A stretch of DNA of 64,000 nucleotides, taken from contig NW_027478535.1 in NCBI RefSeq assembly GCF_051014685.1, positions 620,001 to 684,000 of the forward strand, given 5' to 3'. The DNA comes from Ptiloglossa arizonensis. Lineage: Eukaryota > Arthropoda > Insecta > Hymenoptera > Colletidae. The notes under the pieces were generated by a model that did no database searches, had not been told where the DNA came from, and saw nothing but the letters and a program-made list of their open reading frames with translations. Positions 11,692 through 24,425 of the stretch are shown in pieces. Each line of letters opens with the position of its first letter. Position 1 is the stretch's first letter. Both the position numbers and the translations under genes were made by a program.

Positions 11692-12909
11692 TCGAAACCA
11701 ATAACTACTATTGCCTAGGGCAAAAATACACATACCGTTGTAATCGGGCGAGTTTCTGCTTTCATATGCAACAGGAATTTCTCGAGTTCGTCAATCCGTT
11801 CGCGAGATATGGAAGTTTGAGGTTAAGGAATGGTTGAGAAACCATCAAAATCTTCGCAAGTCTGATACTCGAAACCAATAACTACTATGGCCTAGGGAAA
11901 AAATACACATACCGTTGTGATCGGGCGGGTTTTCCTTTCAGATGCAACAGGAATTTCTCGAGTTCGTCAATCCGTTCGCCAGATATGGGAATTTGAAGCT
12001 AAGGAATGGTTGAGAAACCATCAAAATTTTCGCAAGTCTGATACTCGAAACCAATAACTGGAATGGCCTAGGGGAAAAGTACGCACACCATTGTAATCGG
12101 GCGAGTTTCTACATTCAGATGCAACAGGAATGTCTCGAGTTCCTCAATCCGTTCGCCAGATACGGGAATTTGAAGCTAAGGAATGGTTGAGAAACCAACA
12201 AAATTTTCGCAAGTCTGATACTCGAAACCAATAACTACTATTGCCTAGGGCAAAATACACATACCGTTGTAATCGGGCAACATTCTGATTTCAGATGCAA
12301 CAGGAATTTCTCGAGTTCGTCAATCTGTTCGCGAGAAATGGGAGTTTGAAGTTAAGGAATGGTTGCGAATCCATCAAAATTTTTGCAATTCTGATACTCG
12401 AAGCCAATAACTAGAATGTCCTGGGGGAAAAATACACAGACCGCTGTAATCGGGCGAGTATCTGCTTTCAGATGCAACAGGAATTTCTCGAGTTCCTCAA
12501 TCCGTTCGCGAGATATGGGAGTTTGAAGTTAAGGAATGGTTGAGAAACCATCAAAACTTTCGCAAGTCTGATACTTGAAACCAATAACTGCAATGGCATA
12601 GGGGAAAAGTACACACACCATTGTAATCGGGCGAGTTTCTACATTCAGATGCAACAGGAATATCTCGAGTTCGACAATTCGTTCGCCAGATATGGGAATT
12701 TGAAGCTATGGAATGGTTGAGAAACCATCAAAATTTTCGCAAGTCTGATACTCGAAACCAATAACTACTATGGCCTAGGGCAAAAATACACATACCGCTG
12801 TGATCGGGCGAGTTTCTACATTCAGATGTAACAGGAATATCTCGAGTTCGTCAATTCGTTCGCCAGATATGGGAATTTGATGCTAAGGAATGGTTGGGAA
12901 ACCATCAAA
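11087..12909 (+). repeat. Segmental block B1 (partner at 13385-15207, spacing 2298)
   Basis: A 1.8-kb block repeated 2298 bases later (13 x 177 minus 3). It includes the one-base-deleted GGGCAAAATACAC monomer and CAACTTTCTGATTTCAG. Its left part overlaps the second copy of the 2123-bp repeat, so two duplications with different spacing were superimposed. Some differences are visible, such as AGGGATTTC against AGGAATTTC. Confidence 0.85.
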
Positions 12910-13384
12910 ATTTTCGCAAGTCTGATACTCGAAACCAATAACTACTATTGCCTAGGGCAAAAATACACATACAGTTGTAATCGGGCGAGTTTCTGCTTTC
13001 ATATGCGACAGGAATTTCTCGAGTGCGTCAATCCGTTCGCGAGATATGGGAGTTTGAAATTAAGGAATGGTTGAGAAACCATCAAAACTTCCGCAAGTCT
13101 GATACTCGAAACCAATAACTGCAATGGCGTAGGGGAAAAGTACACACACCATTGTAATCGGGCGAGTTTCTACATTCAGATGCAACAGGAATATCTCGAG
13201 TTCGTCAATCCGTTCGCGAGATATGGCAGTTTGAGGTTAAGGAATGGTTGAGAAACCATCAAAATCTTCGCAAAGTCTGATACTCGAAACCAATAACTAC
13301 TATGGCCTAGGGCAAAAATACACATACCGTTGTGATCGGGCGGGTTTTCCTTTCAGATGCAACAGGAATTTCTCGAGTTCGTCA

Positions 13385-15207
13385 ATCCGTTCGCCAGATA
13401 TGGGAATTTGAAGCTAAGGAATGGTTGAGAAACCATCAAAATTTTCGCAAGTCTGATACTCGAAACCAATAACTACTATTGCCTAGGGCAAAATACACAT
13501 ACCGTTGTAATCGGGCAACTTTCTGATTTCAGATGCAACAGGAATTTCTCGAGTTCGTCAATCTGTTCGCGAGAAATGGGAGTTTAATGTTAAGGAATGG
13601 TTGCGAATCCATCAAAATTTTTGCAATTCTGATACTCAAAGCCAATAACTAGAATGTCCTGGGGGAAAAATACACAGACCGCTGTAATCGGGAGAGTCTC
13701 TACTTTCAGATGCAACAGGAATTTCTCGAGTTCGTCTATCCGTTCGCGAGATATGGGAGTTAGAAGTTAAGGAATGGTTGCGCGTCCATCAAAATTTTCG
13801 CAAGTCTGATACTCGAAACCAATGACTAGAATGTCCTAGTTGAAAAATACACAGACCGCTGTAATCGGGCGAGTTTCTACTTTCAGATGCAAAAGGAATT
13901 TCTCGAGTTCGTCAATCCGTTCGCCAGATATGGGAATTTGAAGCTAAGGAATGGTTGAGAAACCATCAAAATTTTCGCAAGTCTGATACTCGAAACCAAT
14001 AACTACTATTGCCTAGGGCAAAAATACACATACCGTTGTAATCGGGCGAGTTTCTGCTTTCATATGCAACAGGAATTTCTCGAGTTCGTCAATCCGTTCG
14101 CGAGATATGGAAGTTTGAGGTTAAGGAATGGTTGAGAAACCATCAAAATCTTCGCAAGTCTGATACTCGAAACCAATAACTACTATGGCCTAGGGCAAAA
14201 ATACACATACCGTTGTGATCGGGCGGGTTTTCCTTTCAGATGCAACAGGAATTTCTAGAGTTCGTCAATCCGTTCGCCAGATATGGGAATTTGAAGCTAA
14301 GGAATGGTTGAGAAACCATCAAAATTTTCGCAAGTCTGATACTCGAAACCAATAACTGGAATGGCCTAGGGGAAAAGTACGCACACCATTGTAATCGGGC
14401 GAGTTTCTACATTCAGATGCAACAGGAATGTCTCGAGTTCCTCAATCCGTTCGCCAGATATGGGAATTTGAAGCTAAGGAATGGTTGAGAAACCATCAAA
14501 ATTTTCGCAAGTCTGATACTCGAAACCAATAACTACTATTGCCTAGGGCAAAATACACATACCGTTGTAATCGGGCAACATTCTGATTTCAGATGCAACA
14601 GGAATTTCTCGAGTTCGTCAATCTGTTCGCGAGAAATGGGAGTTTAAAGTTAAGGAATGGTTGCGAATCCATCAAAATTTTTGCAATTCTGATACTCGAA
14701 GCCAGTAACTAGAATGTCCTGGGGGAAAAATACACAGACCGCTGTAATCGGGCGAGTATCTGCTTTCAGATGCAACAGGAATTTCTCGAGTTCCTCAATC
14801 CGTTCGCGAGATATGGGAGTTTGAAGTTAAGGAATGGTTGAGAAACCATCAAAACTTTCGCAAGTCTGATACTCGAAACCAATAACTGCAATGGCATAGG
14901 GGAAAAGTACACACACCATTGTAATCGGGCGAGTTTCTACATTCAGATGCAACAGGAATATCTCGAGTTCGACAATTCGTTCGCCAGATATGGGAATTTG
15001 AAGCTAAGGAATGGTTGAGAAACCATCAAAATTTTCGCAAGTCTGATACTCGAAACCAATAACTACTATGGCCTAGGGCAAAAATACACATACCGCTGTG
15101 ATCGGGCGAGTTTCTACATTCAGATGTAACAGGAATATCTCGAGTTCGTCAATTCGTTCGCCAGATATGGGAATTTGATGCTAAGGAATGGTTGAGAAAC
15201 CATCAAA
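13385..15207 (+). repeat. Segmental block B2 (partner at 11087-12909)
   Basis: Second copy. At its right end it skips exactly one monomer relative to the first copy: AAAACTTCCGC follows the GATGCTAAGG monomer directly here (about 15202), but lies one monomer later in the first copy (13081). The spacing thus changes from 2298 to 2121. Confidence 0.82.
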
Positions 15208-15405
15208 ACTTCCGCAAGTCTGATACTCGAAACCAATAACTGCAATGGCGTAGGGGAAAAGTACACACACCATTGTAATCGGGCGAGTTTCTACATTCAG
15301 ATGCAACAGGAATATCTCGAGTTCGTCAATTCGTTCGCCAGATATGGGAATTTGAAGCTAAGGAATGGTTGAGAAACCATCAAAATTTTCGCAAGTCTGA
15401 TACTT

Positions 15406-17365
15406 GAAACCAATAACTGGAATGGCCTAGGGGAAAAGTACGCACACCATTGTAATCGGGAGAGTCGATACTTTCAGATGCAACAGGAATTTCTCGAGTT
15501 CGTCAATCCGTTCCCGAGATATGGGAGTTTGAAGTTAAGGAATGGTTGAGAAACCATCAAAACTTTCGCAAGTCTGATACTCGAAGCCAATAACTGCAAT
15601 GGCACAGGGGAAAAATACACATACCGTTGTAATCGGGCGAGTTTATGCTTTCATATGCAACAGGAATTTCTCGAGTTCGTCAATCTGATCGCGAGAAATG
15701 GGAGTTTAAAGTTAAGGAATGGTTTAGAAACCATCAAAATTTTCGCGAGTCTGATACTCGAAACCAATAACTGGAATGGCCTAGGGGAAAAGTACGCACA
15801 CCATTGTAATCGGGAGAGTCTCTACTTTCAGATGCAACAGGAATTTCTCGAGTTCGTCTATCCGTTCGCGAGATATGGGAGTTTGAAGTTAAGGAATGGT
15901 TGAGAAACCATCAAAATTTTCGAAAGTCAGATACTCGAAACCAATAACTACTGTGGCCTGCGGGAAAAATACACAGACCGTTGTAATCGGGCGAGTTTCT
16001 ACTTCCAGATGCAACAGGAATTTCTCGAGTTCGTCAATCCGTTCGCGAGATATGGGAGTTTGAAGTTAAGGAATGGTTGAGAAACCATCAAAATTTTCGA
16101 AAGTCAGATACTCGAAACCAATAACTACTGTGGCCTGCGGGAAAAATACACAGACCGTTGTAATCGGGCGAGTTTCTGCTTTCATATGCAACAGGAATTT
16201 CTCGAGTTCGTCAATCCGTTCGCGAGATATGGAAGTTTGAAGTTAAGGAATGGTTGAGAAACCATCAAAATTTTCGCAAGTCTGATACTCGAAACCAATA
16301 ACTGCAATGGCCTAGGGGAAATGTACACACACCGTTGTGATCGGGCGAGTTTCTGCTTTCAGATGCAACAGGAATTTCTCGAGTTGGTCAATCCGTTCGC
16401 CAGATATGGGAATTTGAAGCTAAGGAATGGATGACACACCATCAAAATTTTCGCAAGTCTGATACGCGAAACCAATAACTACTATTGCCTAGGGCAAAAA
16501 TACACATACCGTTGTAATCGGGCGAGTTTCTGCTTTCATATGCAACAGGAATTTCCCGAGTTCGTCAATCTGTTCGCGAGAAATGGGAGTTTAAAGTTAA
16601 GGAATGGTTGCGAAACCATCAAAATTTTTGCAATTCTGATACTCGAAGCCAATAACTAGAATGTCCTGGGGGAAAAATACACAGACCGCTGTAATCGGGC
16701 GAGTATCTGCTTTCAGATGCAACAGGAATTTCTCGAGTTCGTCAATCCGTTCGCGAGATATGGGAGTTTGAAGTTAAGGAATGGTTGAGAAACCATCAAA
16801 ACTTTCGCAAGTCTGATACTCGAAACCAATAACTGCAATGGCATAGGGGAAAAGTACACACACCATTGTAATCGGGCGAGTTTCTACATTCAGATGCAAC
16901 AGGAATATCTCGAGTTCGTCAATTCGTTCGCCAGATATGGGAATTTGAAGCTAAGGAATGGTTGAGAAACCATCAAAGTTTTCGCAAGTCTGATACTCGA
17001 AACCAATAACTACTATTGCCTAGGGCAAAAATACACATACCGTTGTAATCGGGCGAGTTTCTGCTTTCATATGCAACAGGAATTTCTCGACTTCGTCAAT
17101 CCGTTCGCGAGATATGGAAGTTTGAAGTTAAGGAATGGTTGAGAAACCATCAAAATTTTCGCAAGTCTGATATTCGAAACCAATAACTGGAATGGCCTTG
17201 GGGAAAAGTACGCACACCATTGTAATCGGGCGAGTTTCTACATTCAGATGCAACAGGAATATCTCGAGTTCCTCAATCCGTTCGCCAGATATGGGAATTT
17301 GAAGCTAAGGAATGGTTGAGAAACCATCAAAATTTTCGCAAGTCTGATACTCGAAACCAATAACT
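15406..17365 (+). repeat. Segmental block C1 (partner at 24426-26385, spacing 9020)
   Basis: About 1.96 kb, repeated 9020 bases downstream (51 x 177 minus 7), the longest spacing I found. It is recognised by the series of TTCCCGAG, CTGATCGCGAG, GTCTATCCG, CTGCGGG and GGATGACACACC monomers in the same order. A dozen or so differences are visible, so it is older or less homogenised than the 4598-bp pair. Confidence 0.85.
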
Positions 17366-19292
17366 GGAATGGCCTAGGGGAAAAGTACGCACACCATTGT
17401 AATCGGGCGAGTTTCTACATTCAGATGCAACAGGAATGTCTCGAGTTCCTCAATCCGTTCGCCAGATATGGGAATTTGAAGCTAAGGAATGGTTGAGAAA
17501 CCATCAAAATTTTCGCAAGTCTGATACTCGAAACCAATAACTACTATTGCCTAGGGCAAAAATACACATACCGTTGTAATCGGGCGAGTTTCTGCTTTCA
17601 TATGCAACAGGAATTTCTCGAGTTCGTCAATCCGTTCGCGAGATATGGAAGTTTGAAGTTAAGGAATGGTTGAGAAACCATCAAAATCTTCGCAAGTCTG
17701 ATACACGAAACAAATAACTACTATGGCCTAGGGCAAAAATACACATACCGTTGTGATCGGGCGGGTTTTCCTTTCAGATGCAACAGGAATTTCTCGAGTT
17801 CGTCAATCCGTTCGCGAGATATGGGAGTTTGAAGTTAAGGAATGGTTGAGAAACCATCAAAACTTTCGCAAGTCTGATACTCGAAACCAATAACTGCAAT
17901 GGCATAGGGGAAAAGTACACACACCATTGTAATCGGGCGAGTTTCTACATTCAGATGCAACAGGAATATCTCGAGTTCGACAATTCGTTCGCCAGATATG
18001 GGAATTTGAAGCTAAGGAATGGTTGAGAAACCATCAAAATTTTCGCAAGTCTGATACTCGAAACCAATAACTACTATGGCCTAGGGCAAAAATACACATA
18101 CCGTTGAGATCGGGCGGGTTTTCCTTTCAGATGCAACAGGAATTTCTCGAGTTCGTCAATCCGTTCGCGAGATATGGGAGTTTGAAGTTAAGGAATGGTT
18201 GAGAAACCATCAAAACTTTCGCAAGTCTGATACTCGAAACCAATAACTGCAATGGCATAGGGGAAAATTACACACACCATTGTAATCGGGCGAGTTTCTA
18301 CATTCAGATGTAACAGGAATATCTCGAGTTCGTCAATTCGTTCGCCAGATATGGGAATTTGATGCTAAGGAATAGTTGAGAAACCATCAAAATTTTCGCA
18401 AGTCTGATACTCGAAACCAATAACTACTATTGCCTAGGGCAAAAATACACATACAGTTGTAATCGGGCGAGTTCCTGCTTTCATATGCGACAGGAATTTC
18501 TCGAGTGCGTCAATCCGTTCGCGAGATATGGGAGTTTGAAGTTAAGGAATGGTTGAGAAACCATCAAAACTTCCGCAAGTCTGATACTCGAAACCAATAA
18601 CTGCAATGGCGTAGGGGAAAAGTACACACACCATTGTAATCGGGCGAGTTTCTACATTCAGATGCAACAGGAGTATCTCGAGTTCGTCAATTCGTTCGCC
18701 AGATATGGGAATTTGAAGCTAAGGAATGGTTGAGAAACCATCAAAATTTTCGCAAGTCTGATACTCGAAACCAATAACTACTATTGCCTAGGGCAAAAAT
18801 ACACATACCGTTGTAATCGGGCGAGTTTCTGCTTTCATTTGCAACAGGAATTTCTCGAGTTCGTCAATCCGTTCGCGAGATATGGAAGTTTGAAGTTAAG
18901 GAATGGTTGAGAAACCATCAAAATCTTCGCAAGTCTGATACACGAAACAAATAACTACTATGGCCTAGGGCAAAAATACACATACCGTTGTGATCGGGCG
19001 GGTTTTCCTTTCAGATGCAACAGGAATTTCTCGAGTTCGTCAATCCGTTCGCGAGATATGGGAGTTTGAAGTTAAGGAATGGTTGAGAAACCATCAAAAC
19101 TTCCGCAAGTCTGATACTCGAAACCAATAACTGCAATGGCGTAGGGGAAAAGTACACACACCATTGTAATCGGGCGAGTTTCTACATTCAGATGCAACAG
19201 GAGTATCTCGAGTTCGTCAATTCGTTCGCCAGATATGGGAATTTGAAGCTAAGGAATGGTTGAGAAACCATCAAAATTTTCGCAAGTCTGAT
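16438..19292 (+). repeat. Segmental block D1 (partner at 21036-23890, spacing 4598)
   Basis: A 2855-bp block repeated 4598 bases later (26 x 177 minus 4). Every private variant I checked is shared: CTCGACTTCG, GGCCTTGGGG, CCGTTGAGATCGG, ACACGAAACAAATAAC, AAGGAATAGTTGAG, GAGTTCCTGC and TTTCATTTGCAAC. I noticed no difference, which makes it the youngest-looking long duplication. Confidence 0.9.
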
Positions 19293-20438
19293 ACTCGAAA
19301 CCAATAACTACTATTGCCTAGGGCAAAAATACACACACCGTTGTAATCGGGCGAGTTTCTACTTTCATATGCAACAGGAATTTCTCGAGTTCGTCAATCC
19401 GTTCGCGAGATATGGGAGTTTGAAGTTAAGGAATGGTTGAGAAACCATCAAAACTTCCGCAAGTCTGATACTCGAAACCACTAACTGCAATGGCATAGGG
19501 GAAAAGTACACACACCATTGTAATCGGCCGTGTTTCTACTTTCAGATGCAACAGGAATATCTCGAGTTCGTCAATTCGTTCGCCAGATATGGGCATTTGA
19601 AGCTAAGGAATGGTTGAGAAACCATCAAAATTTTCGCAAGTCTGATACTTGAAACCAATAACTGGAATGGCCTAGGGGAAAAGTACGCACACCATTGTAA
19701 TCGGGCGAGTTTCTACATTCAGATGCAACAGGAATATCTCGAGTTCGTCAATCCGTTCGCCAGATATGGGAATTTGAAGCTAAGGAATGGTTGAGAAACC
19801 ATCAAAATTTTCGCAAGTCTGATACTAGAAACCAATAACTACTATGGCCTAGGGCAAAAATACACATACCGTTGTGATCGGGCGGGTTTTCCTTTCAGAT
19901 GCAACAGGATTTTCTCGAGTTCGTCAATCCGTTCGCGAGATATGGGAGTTTGAAGTTAAGGAATGGTTGAGAAACCATCAAAACTTTCGCAAGTCTGATA
20001 CTCGAAACCAATAACTGCAATGGCATAGGGGAAAATTACACACACCATTGTAATCGGGCGAGTTTCTACATTCAGATGTAACAGGAATATCTCGAGTTCG
20101 TCAATTCGTTCGCCAGATATGGGAATTTGATGCTAAGGAATGGTTGAGAAACCATCAAAATTTTCGCAAGTCTGATACTCGAAACCAATAACTACTATTG
20201 CCTAGGGCAAAAATACACATACAGTTGTAATCGGGCGAGTTTCTGCTTTCATATGCGACAGGAATTTCTCGAGTGCGTCAATCCGTTCGCGAGATATGGG
20301 AGTTTGAAGTTAAGGAATGGTTGAGAAACCATCAAAACTTCCGCAAGTCTGATACTCGAAACCAATAACTGCAATGGCGTAGGGGAAAAGTACACACACC
20401 ATTGTAATCGGGCGAGTTTCTACATTCAGATGCAACAG
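18118..20438 (+). repeat. 10-monomer duplication, spacing 1768
   Basis: About 550 bases from 18118 recur from 19886. GATGCTAAGG with the preceding ATGTAACAGG monomer occurs at 18361 and 20129, 1768 apart (10 x 177 minus 2), followed in both by the ACAGTTGTAATCGG and ATGCGACAGG monomer. It lies across the right part of block D1 and shows nested duplication. Confidence 0.75.
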
Positions 20439-21035
20439 GAATATCTCGATTTCGTCAATTCGTTCGCCAGATATGGGAATTTGAAGCTAAGGAATGGTTG
20501 AGAAACCATCAAAATTTTCGCAAGTCTGATACTCGAAACCAATAACTACTATTGCCTAGGGCAAAAATACACACACCGTTGTAATCGGGCGAGTGTCTGC
20601 TTTCATATGCAACAGGAATTTCTCGAGTTCGTCAATTCGTTCGCCAGATATGGGAATTTGAAGCTAAGGAATGGTTGAGAAACCATCAAAATTTTCGCAA
20701 GTCTGATACTTGAAACCAATAACTGGAATGGCCTAGGGGAAAAGTACGCACACCATTGTAATCGGGCGAGTTTCTACATTCAGATGCAACAGGAATATCT
20801 CGAGTTCGTCAATCCGTTCGCCAGATATGGGAATTTGAAGCTAAGGAATGGTTGAGAAACCATCAAAATTTTCGCAAGTCTGATACTTGAAACCAATAAC
20901 TGGAATGGCCTAGGGGAAAAGTACGCACACCATTGTAATCGGGCGAGTTTCTACATTCAGATGCAACAGGAATATCTCGAGTTCGTCAATCCGTTCGCCA
21001 GATATGGGAATTTGAAGCTAAGGAATGGTTCAGAA

Positions 21036-23890
21036 ACCATCAAAATTTTCGCAAGTCTGATACGCGAAACCAATAACTACTATTGCCTAGGGCAAAAATA
21101 CACATACCGTTGTAATCGGGCGAGTTTCTGCTTTCATATGCAACAGGAATTTCCCGAGTTCGTCAATCTGTTCGCGAGAAATGGGAGTTTAAAGTTAAGG
21201 AATGGTTGCGAAACCATCAAAATTTTTGCAATTCTGATACTCGAAGCCAATAACTAGAATGTCCTGGGGGAAAAATACACAGACCGCTGTAATCGGGCGA
21301 GTATCTGCTTTCAGATGCAACAGGAATTTCTCGAGTTCGTCAATCCGTTCGCGAGATATGGGAGTTTGAAGTTAAGGAATGGTTGAGAAACCATCAAAAC
21401 TTTCGCAAGTCTGATACTCGAAACCAATAACTGCAATGGCATAGGGGAAAAGTACACACACCATTGTAATCGGGCGAGTTTCTACATTCAGATGCAACAG
21501 GAATATCTCGAGTTCGTCAATTCGTTCGCCAGATATGGGAATTTGAAGCTAAGGAATGGTTGAGAAACCATCAAAGTTTTCGCAAGTCTGATACTCGAAA
21601 CCAATAACTACTATTGCCTAGGGCAAAAATACACATACCGTTGTAATCGGGCGAGTTTCTGCTTTCATATGCAACAGGAATTTCTCGACTTCGTCAATCC
21701 GTTCGCGAGATATGGAAGTTTGAAGTTAAGGAATGGTTGAGAAACCATCAAAATTTTCGCAAGTCTGATATTCGAAACCAATAACTGGAATGGCCTTGGG
21801 GAAAAGTACGCACACCATTGTAATCGGGCGAGTTTCTACATTCAGATGCAACAGGAATATCTCGAGTTCCTCAATCCGTTCGCCAGATATGGGAATTTGA
21901 AGCTAAGGAATGGTTGAGAAACCATCAAAATTTTCGCAAGTCTGATACTCGAAACCAATAACTGGAATGGCCTAGGGGAAAAGTACGCACACCATTGTAA
22001 TCGGGCGAGTTTCTACATTCAGATGCAACAGGAATGTCTCGAGTTCCTCAATCCGTTCGCCAGATATGGGAATTTGAAGCTAAGGAATGGTTGAGAAACC
22101 ATCAAAATTTTCGCAAGTCTGATACTCGAAACCAATAACTACTATTGCCTAGGGCAAAAATACACATACCGTTGTAATCGGGCGAGTTTCTGCTTTCATA
22201 TGCAACAGGAATTTCTCGAGTTCGTCAATCCGTTCGCGAGATATGGAAGTTTGAAGTTAAGGAATGGTTGAGAAACCATCAAAATCTTCGCAAGTCTGAT
22301 ACACGAAACAAATAACTACTATGGCCTAGGGCAAAAATACACATACCGTTGTGATCGGGCGGGTTTTCCTTTCAGATGCAACAGGAATTTCTCGAGTTCG
22401 TCAATCCGTTCGCGAGATATGGGAGTTTGAAGTTAAGGAATGGTTGAGAAACCATCAAAACTTTCGCAAGTCTGATACTCGAAACCAATAACTGCAATGG
22501 CATAGGGGAAAAGTACACACACCATTGTAATCGGGCGAGTTTCTACATTCAGATGCAACAGGAATATCTCGAGTTCGACAATTCGTTCGCCAGATATGGG
22601 AATTTGAAGCTAAGGAATGGTTGAGAAACCATCAAAATTTTCGCAAGTCTGATACTCGAAACCAATAACTACTATGGCCTAGGGCAAAAATACACATACC
22701 GTTGAGATCGGGCGGGTTTTCCTTTCAGATGCAACAGGAATTTCTCGAGTTCGTCAATCCGTTCGCGAGATATGGGAGTTTGAAGTTAAGGAATGGTTGA
22801 GAAACCATCAAAACTTTCGCAAGTCTGATACTCGAAACCAATAACTGCAATGGCATAGGGGAAAATTACACACACCATTGTAATCGGGCGAGTTTCTACA
22901 TTCAGATGTAACAGGAATATCTCGAGTTCGTCAATTCGTTCGCCAGATATGGGAATTTGATGCTAAGGAATAGTTGAGAAACCATCAAAATTTTCGCAAG
23001 TCTGATACTCGAAACCAATAACTACTATTGCCTAGGGCAAAAATACACATACAGTTGTAATCGGGCGAGTTCCTGCTTTCATATGCGACAGGAATTTCTC
23101 GAGTGCGTCAATCCGTTCGCGAGATATGGGAGTTTGAAGTTAAGGAATGGTTGAGAAACCATCAAAACTTCCGCAAGTCTGATACTCGAAACCAATAACT
23201 GCAATGGCGTAGGGGAAAAGTACACACACCATTGTAATCGGGCGAGTTTCTACATTCAGATGCAACAGGAGTATCTCGAGTTCGTCAATTCGTTCGCCAG
23301 ATATGGGAATTTGAAGCTAAGGAATGGTTGAGAAACCATCAAAATTTTCGCAAGTCTGATACTCGAAACCAATAACTACTATTGCCTAGGGCAAAAATAC
23401 ACATACCGTTGTAATCGGGCGAGTTTCTGCTTTCATTTGCAACAGGAATTTCTCGAGTTCGTCAATCCGTTCGCGAGATATGGAAGTTTGAAGTTAAGGA
23501 ATGGTTGAGAAACCATCAAAATCTTCGCAAGTCTGATACACGAAACAAATAACTACTATGGCCTAGGGCAAAAATACACATACCGTTGTGATCGGGCGGG
23601 TTTTCCTTTCAGATGCAACAGGAATTTCTCGAGTTCGTCAATCCGTTCGCGAGATATGGGAGTTTGAAGTTAAGGAATGGTTGAGAAACCATCAAAACTT
23701 CCGCAAGTCTGATACTCGAAACCAATAACTGCAATGGCGTAGGGGAAAAGTACACACACCATTGTAATCGGGCGAGTTTCTACATTCAGATGCAACAGGA
23801 GTATCTCGAGTTCGTCAATTCGTTCGCCAGATATGGGAATTTGAAGCTAAGGAATGGTTGAGAAACCATCAAAATTTTCGCAAGTCTGAT
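21036..23890 (+). repeat. Segmental block D2 (partner at 16438-19292)
   Basis: Second copy of the 2855-bp block, ending where this copy reads GATACTTGAAACC and the other GATACTCGAAACC. Within each copy there is also a 3-monomer duplication: GAGTATCTCG at 18671 and 19201, and at 23269 and 23799, both 530 bases apart. Confidence 0.9.
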
Positions 23891-24425
23891 ACTTGAAACC
23901 AATAACTGGAATGGCCTAGGGGAAAAGTACGCACACCATTGTAATCGGGCGAGTTTCTACATTCAGATGCAACAGGAATATCTCGAGTTCGTCAATCCGT
24001 TCGCCAGATATGGGAATTTGAAGCTAAGGAATGGTTCAGAAACCATCAAAATTTTCGCATGTCTGATACGCGAAACCAATAACTACTATTGCCTAGGGCA
24101 AAAATACACATACCGTTGTAATCGGGCGAGTTTCTGCTTTCATATGCAACAGGAATTTCTCGAGTTCGTCAATCCGTTCGCGAGATATGGAAGTTTGAAT
24201 TTAAGGAATGATTGAGAAACCATCAAAATTTTTGCAATTCTGATACTCGAAACCTATAACTGGAATGGCAAAGGGGAAAAGTACGCACACCATTGTAATC
24301 GGGCGAGTTTATGCTTTCATATGCAACAGGAATTTCTCGAGTTCGTCAATCTGATCGCGAGAAATGGGAGTTTAAAGTTAAGGAATGGTTTAGAAACCAT
24401 CAAAATTTTCGCGAGTCTGATACTC

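Noticed and set aside
20961..21257. 98-codon open reading frame (and about 20 similar MQQEF... frames, 76-98 codons, on the plus strand)
   Set aside because: They recur with the monomer, start at the same ATGCAACAGG and appear only where the TGA in GGTTGAGAAACC is mutated. No ribosome or promoter context, no domain, and the same sequence is closed by stops in most monomers. Satellite by-products.
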